NCBI RefSeq assembly: GCF_003325755.1
Contig: NZ_QORI02000055.1
Coordinates: 1 to 7,933, forward strand
Source: Pseudomonas sp. SST3
GTDB taxonomy: Bacteria; Pseudomonadota; Gammaproteobacteria; Pseudomonadales; Pseudomonadaceae
Direction: 5' to 3'
DNA length: 7,933 bases
The notes below the pieces were generated by a model. That model worked only from the letters and a program-made list of their open reading frames with translations, did no database searches and was not told the DNA's origin. Positions within the stretch are counted from its first letter, which is position 1; each line of letters starts with the position of its first letter. This document shows positions 1-5,754 of the stretch, piece after piece. A program made the position numbers and the translations under genes.

Positions 1-603
1 ATCTCCGAGATCAGCGCCGTCGAGAGCGCTGATACCTTCAAGCGCCCGATCTATGCCGGCAACGCCATCGCGACTGTTCAATCCAGCGCTGCGATCAAGG
101 TCATTACCGTGCGTGCGACCGGTTTCGATCCGGTCAGTGCCGAAGGTGGCTCGGCCAGCGTCGAGCAGGTATCCGGTACTGGCGATGCGGGTGTTTCCGC
201 GTTCGTCGGCGAAGAGCTGGCCAAGTCTGATCGTCCTGAGCTGACGGCTGCCAAGATCGTCGTCTCCGGCGGGCGTGGCATGCAGAATGGTGAAAACTTC
301 AAGCATCTTTATTCGCTGGCCGACAAACTCGGTGCTGCCGTTGGTGCCTCGCGCGCTGCGGTCGATGCCGGCTTCGTGCCCAACGATATGCAAGTCGGTC
401 AGACCGGCAAGATCGTCGTACCACAGTTGTACATCGCGGTCGGCATTTCCGGCGCGATTCAGCACCTGGCGGGCATGAAGGACTCCAATGTGATCGTCGC
501 GATCAACAAGGATGAAGAAGCACCGATCTTCCAGGTTGCCGATTACGGCCTGGTGGGCGATCTGTTCGAGATCGTGCCTGAGCTCGAGCGGTTGCTCGTT
601 TAA
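1..603 (+). CDS. etfA: Electron transfer flavoprotein alpha subunit, C-terminal part (5' end outside window)
   Basis: The frame is open from base 1 and stops with TAA at 601-603, giving about 200 residues. ETF alpha pairs with ETF beta to carry electrons from acyl-CoA and other dehydrogenases to ETF:quinone oxidoreductase, in the cytoplasm of bacteria. The visible part is the conserved FAD-binding C-terminal domain: an SGGRGM stretch near window residue 85, [21 protein letters not shown], then [21 protein letters not shown] and a final [20 protein letters not shown]. All typical landmarks are present and in order, so this copy looks intact to its end. The N-terminal domain and start lie outside the window. 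etfB normally lies just upstream. A hairpin 25 bp after the stop may end the transcript. The family call is very secure. Confidence 0.96.
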   Translation: MSEISAVESADTFKRPIYAGNAIATVQSSAAIKVITVRATGFDPVSAEGGSASVEQVSGTGDAGVSAFVGEELAKSDRPELTAAKIVVSGGRGMQNGENFKHLYSLADKLGAAVGASRAAVDAGFVPNDMQVGQTGKIVVPQLYIAVGISGAIQHLAGMKDSNVIVAINKDEEAPIFQVADYGLVGDLFEIVPELERLLV

Positions 604-627
604 CTCCCCCTCCCCCCGTTTGCGGCA

Positions 628-648
628 CAGCCGGCACATGACCGGCTG
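628..648 (+). terminator. Hairpin after etfA, possible transcription terminator
   Basis: CAGCCGG (628-634) and CCGGCTG (642-648) form a perfect 7-bp GC-rich stem around a 7-base loop, 25 bp after the etfA stop. No T-run follows, so it is at best a weak intrinsic terminator or an mRNA 3'-end stabilising stem. The placement is what supports a role. Confidence 0.4.
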
Positions 649-668
649 CTCAACAGAACTGTGTAGGC

Positions 669-788
669 ATGCTGTCGTTCAGTCGGGCGGTCCCCGTGGC
701 CAAGCAGATCGAGGACATGGACGCCGACTCGGTGGCGATCAAGGACATGGCCGGCATTCTTACGCCATATATGGCCTACGAGCTGGTT
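669..788 (+). pseudogene. oadA: oxaloacetate decarboxylase alpha subunit, internal remnant
   Basis: From about 705 to 788 the frame beginning at 669 reads [20 protein letters not shown] followed by [11 protein letters not shown]. This is the conserved carboxyltransferase-domain segment of OadA/pyruvate carboxylase-type enzymes, where the usual wording is AKQ-EDMG-DSI-IKDMAGLL-PY-AYELV. OadA is normally ~600 residues and transfers CO2 from oxaloacetate to a biotin carrier. Only ~30 recognisable residues survive here. The sequence on the left (604-700) does not continue the domain in any frame I could recognise, and on the right it breaks into oadB. An ATG at 669 exists, but I see no convincing ribosome binding site. 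This is a deletion remnant rather than a gene; the homology is by eye. Confidence 0.75.
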
Positions 789-1576
789 TTACCTTGCTTG
801 GTGCGTTGTCGCTGGCCGCGATGGGTATCCCGGGGATGGAGTTCACCCTTCGAGAGGCCGCTTCAATCGCCATCATCGGCGGTGCCGATGGCCCCACCTC
901 AATCTTCGTCACCGCGAAGCTCGCGCCGCATCTGCTCGGTCCCATCGCCGTGGCGGCCTACTCGTACATGGCGCTGGTTCCGTTGATTCAGCCACCGATC
1001 ATGCGCGCGCTGACCACCAAGGAGGAGCGCGCCATCGTCATGACGCAGCTGCGTCATGTTGGCCAGGCCGAAAAGATCGTCTTCCCGCTCATGCTTGCGT
1101 TGATGGTCGGCATGCTATTGCCGGATGCCGCTCCGCTGGTGGGTATGTTCGCGTTCGGCAATCTGCTCCGCGAATGTGGTGTGGTTGACCGCCTGGCTGA
1201 TACCTCGCGAAACGCCTTAATCAACATCGTGACCATTGGTTTGGGGCTGACCGTCGGTTCCAAGCTATCTGCTGAAGCCTTCCTGCAGATGAAGACGCTT
1301 GGCATTCTCCTGCTCGGCATGGTCGCGTTCTGCGGCGGTACCGCGGCAGGTGTGCTGATGGCCAAGGTGATGAACATGTTCAGTACAAACAAGATCAACC
1401 CTCTGATTGGTTCTGCAGGTGTCTCGGCGGTCCCCATGGCGGCACGGGTATCGAACAAGGTAGGGCTTGAGGCGAACCCGCAGAACTTCCTTCTCATGCA
1501 CGCGATGGGACCGAACGTGGCGGGGGTTATCGGCTCGGCGGTGGCTGCAGGGGTGCTGCTGAGCTTTGTAGGCTAG
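785..1576 (+). pseudogene. oadB: Oxaloacetate decarboxylase sodium pump beta subunit, 5'-truncated
   Basis: Reading in the frame [14 protein letters not shown] from 785 to the TAG at 1574-1576 gives ~263 residues matching the C-terminal two thirds of OadB. OadB is the multi-spanning membrane subunit that couples decarboxylation of carboxybiotin to Na+ export and is normally ~400-430 residues. Landmarks present are [12 protein letters not shown] (the re-entrant segment with the functional Asp, near 872-904), [50 protein letters not shown] and the terminal [23 protein letters not shown]. The first ~170 residues, including the first membrane segments, are missing. The frame is joined to an oadA fragment read in another frame. 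An open frame extends left to 512, but that part is an out-of-frame read through etfA and oadA. The surviving part shows no stops, so the deletion may be recent. Confidence 0.88.
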
Positions 1577-1742
1577 TGCTTCAGCTGTGGTGTAGCTACG
1601 GGCAACTGAAAGCCTGTACGTACCACGGCCGACCTGGGGCGAGCCGGAAGCGGCGACCTGCCTCATGCAGCTGTGCTGCGTACCCGCCCCTGACTATTTG
1701 ATCCTGACTGGCTCTTCAGGCGCGCAAGGCCAAATACAGCGC
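1577..1742. other. Intergenic spacer between oadB remnant and vapC
   Basis: I see no gene here on either strand. The only short symmetry is CCTGA...TCAGG near 1703-1720. The spacer lies between a + strand gene remnant and a - strand operon that both end here, so it is a convergent 3' region. Confidence 0.5.
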
Positions 1743-1780
1743 GGCGACAACTGAGCGGTGACGCTCAGGTCATTGTCGCC
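1743..1780 (-). terminator. Long bulged hairpin just after vapC, possible terminator
   Basis: GGCGACAA (1743-1750) pairs with TTGTCGCC (1773-1780), and CTGAGCG (1751-1757) pairs with CGCTCAG (1762-1768) around a GTGA tetraloop. This gives a 15-bp stem interrupted only by a 4-base one-sided bulge (1769-1772). It starts 9 bases past the vapC stop, where a terminator for the toxin-antitoxin operon would be expected. There is no U-tract on either strand, so it could instead be a repeat or mRNA-stabilising element. Confidence 0.45.
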
Positions 1781-1789
1781 TTGAAGATC

Positions 1790-2215
1790 TCATAGCCCCA
1801 CGTCCCAAGGATTAAGGAGAGGAACGCCTGTATGTGCAAAGTCGGCCATGTTGCGGGTGACAACTGTCATCCCATGAATGAGGGCAGTTGCGGCAATAAG
1901 CGCGTCGCGCTCGGCTCGAGGGTCTGGCACATGTAACCGGGCGCAACGGCGCGCCACCCCGGTATCGACTGGCAGTATCCGCCCAGTAAACCCTGGCAAT
2001 ACGTGTTTATCGAGCCACGCTCGCAACACGGCACCCTGGGCCGCATCGCGCCGTTCAATCTGAAGCACGCCCATTTCCAGCTCCAGAATGGTGATCGCCG
2101 ACACGAATAGCTCGCTCGCCTGAACGGTTTTGGCCCAGGCGACGACACCTGCATCCGCCCTCCCCGACTTGGCTTTGCGCAGCTCGGAAACAACATTTGT
2201 GTCGAGGACGAACAT
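1790..2215 (-). CDS. vapC: VapC-type PIN-domain toxin ribonuclease
   Basis: A 141-residue PIN-domain protein of the VapC/FitB type. Such toxins are Mg2+-dependent endoribonucleases that cut RNA, often tRNA, and are neutralised by the protein encoded just upstream. The acidic active-site pattern is complete: Asp5 in MFVLDTN, Glu45 in AITILELEMG, Asp104 in ERDALIAATA, and Asn122/Asp125 in VVTRNMADF. Length is normal. The ATG start at 2215-2213 shares one base with the TGA of the antitoxin gene (TGATG), so the two are translationally coupled, as usual for this class. The gene ends 9 bp before a strong hairpin. It appears intact and probably active. The symbol denotes the family; the RNA target cannot be predicted. 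Confidence 0.92.
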   Translation of the reverse strand: MFVLDTNVVSELRKAKSGRADAGVVAWAKTVQASELFVSAITILELEMGVLQIERRDAAQGAVLRAWLDKHVLPGFTGRILPVDTGVARRCARLHVPDPRAERDALIAATALIHGMTVVTRNMADFAHTGVPLLNPWDVGL

Positions 2216-2469
2216 CAGGACAAATCGACTTGGCGAGTCCGGATTTCCGCCCGCGGCGGATCAAACGCAACCTCCTCGGCTCCTGGCATGGCCAGCAAGT
2301 CGATGATGCTCACGCTACCGCCAGTAAGGCGTTGGTAGTCCTCAATAGACAGCAGAACATGCGCGGGCCTACCGCGATCCGTGATGAAAACGGGACCAGA
2401 AAGCGCAGCCTTTTTTGCCCCGCTTGTGTCGTGATTGAATTCGCGACTGCTTAATGTAGTGGGCATCAT
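2215..2469 (-). CDS. vapB: Phd/YefM-family antitoxin paired with VapC
   Basis: An 84-residue antitoxin when started at the ATG at 2469. A Phd/YefM fold is indicated by SSREFNHDTSGAKKAALSGP followed by VFITDRGRPAHVLLSIEDYQRL, the N-terminal DNA-binding part. The C-terminal tail from ~50 onward (GGSVSIIDLLAMPGAEEVAF) should wrap the toxin. It binds VapC and represses its own operon. The start is set by GAGGGAG at 2475-2481, five bases before 2469. The in-frame upstream ATG at 2487 overlaps that ribosome binding site and lies almost at the predicted transcript start, so I reject it. The next codon is also ATG (2466) and cannot be excluded. The stop overlaps vapC by one base. I use vapB for its position; phd or yefM would suit the fold better. 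Confidence 0.88.
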   Translation of the reverse strand: MMPTTLSSREFNHDTSGAKKAALSGPVFITDRGRPAHVLLSIEDYQRLTGGSVSIIDLLAMPGAEEVAFDPPRAEIRTRQVDLS

Positions 2470-2474
2470 TGATA

Positions 2475-2481
2475 CTCCCTC
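2475..2481 (-). promoter_or_regulatory. Ribosome binding site deciding the antitoxin start
   Basis: GAGGGAG on the - strand is followed by the 5-base spacer TATCA and ATG at 2469. It rules against the earlier in-frame ATG at 2487. Confidence 0.7.
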
Positions 2482-2488
2482 AAACATA

Positions 2489-2524
2489 ATGTAGCCATGT
2501 TACTACATCATCAGGAGTGGTCAA
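2489..2524 (-). promoter_or_regulatory. vapBC promoter with overlapping operator
   Basis: On the - strand TTGACC (2519-2524, 5 of 6 to the sigma-70 -35) is separated by 16 bases from TAACAT (2497-2502, 4 of 6 to the -10). Over the -10 sits an inverted repeat, ATGTAG/CTACAT (2489-2494 and 2503-2508, 8-base centre). Repressor bound there would block polymerase, the expected arrangement for autoregulation by a Phd/YefM antitoxin-toxin complex. Transcription would start near 2490, about 20 bases before the ATG. The -35 overlaps the stop codon of the upstream gene. Confidence 0.6.
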
Positions 2525-2838
2525 TACTGCCGTTCTATTCGTGCCGTGGCTGTTTCGGGATTTCCGCGTTTGGCCCATGCCGGTCTCAGTGACAGCCTGC
2601 CGCTGCGAAACATGTGACTCTGGAAGTTCGAGAGCCCGGCCTCTTTACCGAGATGCTGTTCACGCGTCCATTTCAGTTTGTTCTTGGCGTACCAGAGCAG
2701 CACGCCTCGAGAGGCACTGGATTGAAGTTGGAAGGTGCTTCCATCTTCACCCACGCTGACTAATAAACCTGCTACCAGATCTGAGCAGAGGCTATCCAGC
2801 GTATGCAGGTGCAGTGGGCGATTCCGCTCCGTCGTCAT
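2521..2838 (-). CDS. Hypothetical protein upstream of vapBC
   Basis: A 105-residue ORF I do not recognise. The ATG at 2838 is preceded by AGGGAG at 2845-2850 with a 6-base spacer, a good ribosome binding site. An in-frame TTG two codons earlier (2844) is less likely. The N-terminal half (HTLDSLCSDLVAGLLVSVGE) looks like an amphipathic helix followed by a short beta-like segment. The second half is basic and rich in Arg/Lys (LLWYAKNKLKWTREQHLGKE, RSGRLSLRPAWAKRG), which would suit nucleic-acid binding, but no known motif is visible. It has no signal peptide or membrane span. Its TGA at 2521-2523 lies inside the predicted -35 of vapBC, so the genes are packed tightly on the same strand but the toxin pair has its own promoter. 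It is probably a real accessory gene. Confidence 0.55.
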   Translation of the reverse strand: MTTERNRPLHLHTLDSLCSDLVAGLLVSVGEDGSTFQLQSSASRGVLLWYAKNKLKWTREQHLGKEAGLSNFQSHMFRSGRLSLRPAWAKRGNPETATARIERQY

Positions 2839-3104
2839 ATCCAACTCCCTTTTTTGCTATAGAAAGCGCGCGGATCGGCTGCAGTTCTATCCTGACCAGG
2901 ATGCTCAATGGTAATGCGGCTGACGCATGTGTACCGCAGCTGATTCAAAAATGTCACGGTGGAACCACAGACTGTATCGGAGCTTACGCAAGAAATACCT
3001 GATCTTAAATCACCTCGCAGAGCGGCAGTTGAGGAGGCGATATCTCATCAGCTTTGGCTACTAGTTGCAGGGACGGCAGCGTTTCGCTCTAGCGCAGAAA
3101 GCAA
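2839..3104. other. Spacer without a convincing gene
   Basis: No ORF here has both a start signal and protein-like composition. It holds the ribosome binding site of the 2521-2838 gene, a perfect dyad ATCCTG-AC-CAGGAT at 2889-2902 about 50 bp upstream of that gene's start (a possible operator), and the left arm of a larger inverted repeat at 3061. Confidence 0.4.
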
Positions 3105-3108
3105 CTAG
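3061..3108. repeat. Inverted repeat with 8-bp perfect arms
   Basis: CTAGTTGC (3061-3068) and GCAACTAG (3101-3108) are exact reverse complements, enclosing 32 bases that contain the smaller dyad CGCT-CT-AGCG. The right arm overlaps the stop codon of the - strand fragment at 3105, so it could act as that gene's terminator. No T-run follows. It could equally be the end of a small mobile repeat. Confidence 0.35.
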
Positions 3109-3428
3109 GACGAGGATCGCTTCGTGCAATGGGAGATATGATTCGTATGCGGGTGGGGAACCGCATGGTTCGGGTAATAAAGCCCGCTCCACGTTGGCCG
3201 AGCCCAAAACAATCCGCGGCTCTCCACCCAGGCCGCTCGCGACGCCATCACGCTTGGCTCGCTCACATGATCGTAGGGCTCGTCCAGGACGACCCACTGA
3301 CCAGACGGAGCCACCCAGCGTGACAGGTGATCGCGCGTAGGAAGCTCCTCGACGGCCCGCATCTTCTTCCGCTGAAGCTTGGTTGTTGCCGGACGCAGAC
3401 CGGTAGCCTCCATGAACTGAAGCGTCAA
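3105..3428 (-). pseudogene. Unidentified ORF, probably a gene fragment
   Basis: An open - strand frame of up to ~107 residues. Protein-like composition is clearest in the segment RDHLSRWVAPSGQWVVLDEP, continuing YDHVSEPSVMASRAAWVESR and then WARPTWSGLYYPNHAVP, with plausible Trp/Pro/Gly spacing. I do not recognise the family. The start is uncertain: a TTG at 3428 has only a distant GGAGAGGG, and an ATG at 3413 has no clear site. A TGA lies in frame 12 codons before the TTG. The C-terminal tail (HPHTNHISHCTKRSSS) looks like read-through past a break. Together with the truncated regulator next door, this suggests a remnant. The alternative is an intact small gene. Confidence 0.4.
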
Positions 3429-3554
3429 CGCGAGTCCGTTACCCTCTCCTCATTGCCGGATGCCAAGAAGTGGAACCGAATGGTGGCCGTACGCGCAGCG
3501 CTCGGACCGAACCTGTCGCATGCTCAAGTGGCCCTCCCGCTATCGAAACGAGTT

Positions 3555-3914
3555 CTAGGTCTCGGGCAGATCGGCGTCGATGAGCCTAAGCAGGCTGGCG
3601 CGGGTTTCATCGAGCAGGCGATCAGACAAGTCCGGGTCAACCACGCTGCGCGACAGCAACAACGCGCCAACCATGGCGCTAAGGACCAGTGCCGCATCCT
3701 GGTTGCCATCGATGTGATCGCTGATTTGATCGAGCCGTTGATTCGCCGCCTCGTCGGTGACTGGGCTGGCCTGCCCCCGCCGACCCAACTCGGCAGAGAT
3801 GGAGGGAAACACGCACCCCTTCGCCGGCTCGGCTCTATGAGGCTTGGATAGGTAACAGCATATGAAGGTCTCCCAGGGCTGGTCGCCGCCCAAGCCCTCG
3901 ATCCCAAGCAGTAC
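3555..3914 (-). pseudogene. TetR-family transcriptional regulator, C-terminal remnant
   Basis: The frame opens after a TAG at 3915-3917 and runs to the TAG at 3555-3557, about 119 residues. The sequence LGGDQPWETFICCYLSKPHR, then AEPAKGCVFPSISAELGRRG, and later NQDAALVLSAMVGALLLSRS with DPDLSDRLLDETRASLLRLI is the ligand-binding and dimerisation half of a TetR/AcrR-type repressor. Its usual wording is YLS--HR--P--GCP-P----E--R ... LVGALLLAR. The N-terminal helix-turn-helix (~50-60 residues) is absent, so it cannot bind DNA. There is no good start codon; only CTG/TTG options occur near the break. It lies immediately downstream of azlD on the same strand, and the truncation point is ~50 bp past azlD. 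It may therefore mark the junction where the peptide operon was joined to older DNA. Confidence 0.72.
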
Positions 3915-3963
3915 CTATGTAATCTTCCGCTGATGGAGTCTAGTGCGCGCGGCTCGGTTTATT

Positions 3964-4266
3964 TCAAGTCACAAGCGCAAAATAAAGAGCGGTTCCAATC
4001 CCCGCAGCAGTGATCAATCCAAAGAGATTCAGCAAGGCTATGGCAGCAACCACGCCAAGCGAGACCAGAGCGGCAGTTGGCTCTTGCAACGCTTCGGTAT
4101 ATACGATGTAGACGGCGAAATTGATAAACACCGCAACAGGAAGGACACGCTCTAGATAGCGCTGGCTCTCAGGGCCCAATTTCACCGTAATGAATGCGGG
4201 AAGGATGCGTACTAGGCAGCTCGTAAAAAACAAAGCAGCAATAGCAACTTCGGTCGACTGACTCAT
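3964..4266 (-). CDS. azlD: AzlD-family branched-chain amino acid exporter, small subunit
   Basis: A 100-residue, very hydrophobic protein with three to four membrane segments: AIAALFFTSCLVRILPAFI, a middle LPVAVFINFAVYIVY, then ALVSLGVVAAIALLNLFGLI and ITAAGIGTALYFALV. AzlD is the small partner of AzlC; the pair (also BrnFE/YgaZH) exports branched-chain amino acids and methionine across the inner membrane. The conserved R-LP--- region (RILPAFITVKLG) is present. The start at ATG 4266 overlaps the azlC stop as ATGA, so the two are translationally coupled. A TTG four codons earlier is less likely. It is the last gene of the operon; I see no clear terminator before the TetR remnant. The symbol is by family and position; the substrate is not determined. 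Confidence 0.85.
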   Translation of the reverse strand: MSQSTEVAIAALFFTSCLVRILPAFITVKLGPESQRYLERVLPVAVFINFAVYIVYTEALQEPTAALVSLGVVAAIALLNLFGLITAAGIGTALYFALVT

Positions 4267-5003
4267 AGCTTTGCCCAACCTAGGATGGAGGTAGCAAGCA
4301 ATATGCTAGGTATCCAGAAATAGTGAGCACCGATCAGATTGATCAGTAGCAGTGCGACGCCTACACACAATCCGGACGCTGCTAATAAACCGGAACGATC
4401 GCGCGGATCGCTCTGCGAAAGCCACAACCTGGACCGGAGCTGACACACGGATAGATACATAAGAACAACACTTGCTGGGAAACCTAGATTTACCCCCTCA
4501 CCAAACCATTCTGCCGGAATGAACTGGCCGAGCAGCGCGCCAAGCAAGCCTGAAGCCACCCACGCCCCGAAAATCACTGCTCGTATCAAGAAAGCTGATC
4601 GCCAACTGTCAGACTCCTCCTCTGTCGCATACGCTTCATCGCCCAGCATATGAGCAACAAATGCCCGTTTTGAAACAGATCGCGGCAAGCGGCTTGCTGA
4701 TGCATAAGCGATAGGAAGGTACCGGCTGTTGATTGAGGCGGTGACTAGCAACATCGTTAGAAAGCCGGCGTTGGCGTCGACTAGCGGCAGCAGAGCAAAC
4801 TGGCCGCTTCCGGAAAACCCCAGCGCACTTACCGCGAGAATTTCTAGCAACGTCCAGTCAGCCCGCGCGGCAAGCACACCAAACAGCATGCTTACCGGAA
4901 CGATTGCCAGAGCCGTCGGAGTAACGCGGTGAAGGGCAGTCACGCGCTCCCCATCACGTTGCAAGCTTGCGGCCCTGCTGAAAAGACTCAGGACGTTTCT
5001 CAT
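4263..5003 (-). CDS. azlC: AzlC-family branched-chain amino acid exporter, large subunit
   Basis: 246 residues, the usual AzlC length, with multiple membrane segments. Family landmarks are TALAIVPVSMLFGVLAARA, the GFSGSGQFALLPL segment (family: FAGSAQF), TASINSRYLPIAYASASRLP, the AHMLGDEAYAT motif (family: H-L-DE-FA) and a hydrophobic C-terminus. With AzlD it forms an inner-membrane exporter of branched-chain amino acids or close analogues. The ATG at 5003 overlaps the dioxygenase stop as ATGA, and the azlC stop overlaps azlD the same way, so all three are made together. Placing an amino-acid exporter directly after an amino-acid-hydroxylase-type enzyme suggests that it removes a hydroxylated or otherwise modified branched-chain amino acid. 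Confidence 0.9.
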   Translation of the reverse strand: MRNVLSLFSRAASLQRDGERVTALHRVTPTALAIVPVSMLFGVLAARADWTLLEILAVSALGFSGSGQFALLPLVDANAGFLTMLLVTASINSRYLPIAYASASRLPRSVSKRAFVAHMLGDEAYATEEESDSWRSAFLIRAVIFGAWVASGLLGALLGQFIPAEWFGEGVNLGFPASVVLMYLSVCQLRSRLWLSQSDPRDRSGLLAASGLCVGVALLLINLIGAHYFWIPSILLATSILGWAKL

Positions 5004-5740
5004 TCGATCGCTGACGCCATCGCCTGCTTTTCATGAAATCGGCCGTATGCACGATTCTCCCAATGGTTGATCTCAATCACCCAGATGTCTCGAAAACCGG
5101 CTTCTCCTTCGACGGGCTCAATATCCGTCGCGTAATGGATGTATCGCTCATCATCAATGAGGATGGCCTCATTCTCATTTAAGGTTTGTCGATGGACTAC
5201 CTCTTTTGAAGACGGATCAATGACCTGTGTCTCCCCTCCTTTGACGTTTGTTCGACGAGCTACGGCAATTACGCTGTACTCATGTCCATCACGGTGTGGT
5301 CCTTCAGGTACGGTCACGCCACGAAAAAGTTCGTTCGCCACCACCCGGATCTGATTGACGTTTATCTGAAACAACTCCTTCTTATTTACGGGCAATGCGT
5401 CAAGCACCCGCGCAATAAGCGGAGTGGGGTCTACTTCAAGCAACTCCCGATGTCTCGGTACTCCGCCAGCTTCAGCTAGCTTGATATAGCGTGCAGACTG
5501 GACATATTTTCTCTGAGGCAGCAACGCAAATAGCCATTCATTCTCATCCCAGAATCCCATGTACTGAGAAAGCCGAATCTGTCGGAGCCGACCCGGGCTA
5601 TGGCGATCACGTGGGAGGTTCGCAAAGGAGGCCTGGAAACTGTCTGGCATGACCGGCATATCAATTACACAAAAGCCGTTCGTTAAGAATTCGTTATCAG
5701 CTGGCGTATCTTGTTGTAGTTGTACCATGGCGGTGATCAT
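5000..5740 (-). CDS. 2-oxoglutarate/Fe(II) dioxygenase, amino acid hydroxylase type (PF10014-like)
   Basis: 246 residues from the ATG at 5740. The iron ligands are His149 and Asp151 in GPHRDGHEY and His202 in RYIHYATDI. Arg217 in GFRDIWVIEI is the likely 2-oxoglutarate carboxylate ligand. The order H-R-D-G..., GGETQVID, L-DD-R--H--T-I-P, FRDI is that of the family containing L-isoleucine 4-hydroxylase (IDO/HilA) and other free-amino-acid hydroxylases. These split 2-oxoglutarate to succinate and CO2 while hydroxylating aliphatic amino acids. A GAGAGAAAG stretch lies 2-10 bases before 5740. A TTG at 5758, overlapping the radical SAM stop, would add six residues. The stop overlaps azlC (ATGA). 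Substrate is unknown: free Val/Ile/Leu, or residues of the TVGG peptide. The catalytic residues are all present. Confidence 0.85.
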   Translation of the reverse strand: MITAMVQLQQDTPADNEFLTNGFCVIDMPVMPDSFQASFANLPRDRHSPGRLRQIRLSQYMGFWDENEWLFALLPQRKYVQSARYIKLAEAGGVPRHRELLEVDPTPLIARVLDALPVNKKELFQINVNQIRVVANELFRGVTVPEGPHRDGHEYSVIAVARRTNVKGGETQVIDPSSKEVVHRQTLNENEAILIDDERYIHYATDIEPVEGEAGFRDIWVIEINHWENRAYGRFHEKQAMASAIE

Positions 5741-5754
5741 TTGCTTTCTCTCAA

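Noticed and set aside
512..784. 5' extension of the oadB frame
   Set aside because: This part reads through etfA and oadA out of frame and has no membrane-protein character.
1743..1780. Integron attC site
   Set aside because: There are no recognisable GTTRRRY/RYYYAAC core sites or integrase context.
2470..2487. Earlier ATG for the antitoxin at 2487
   Set aside because: It overlaps the ribosome binding site and lies at the predicted transcript start; the ATG at 2469 is correctly spaced.
3125..3180. Group II intron domain V-like segment (ATGCGG...CCGCAT)
   Set aside because: The stem is short, the expected catalytic AGC/bulge layout is not clear, and no reverse transcriptase or other intron parts are nearby.
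3327..3851. 174-residue + strand ORF
   Set aside because: It is antisense to the TetR remnant and the neighbouring fragment, with no family resemblance in its own frame.
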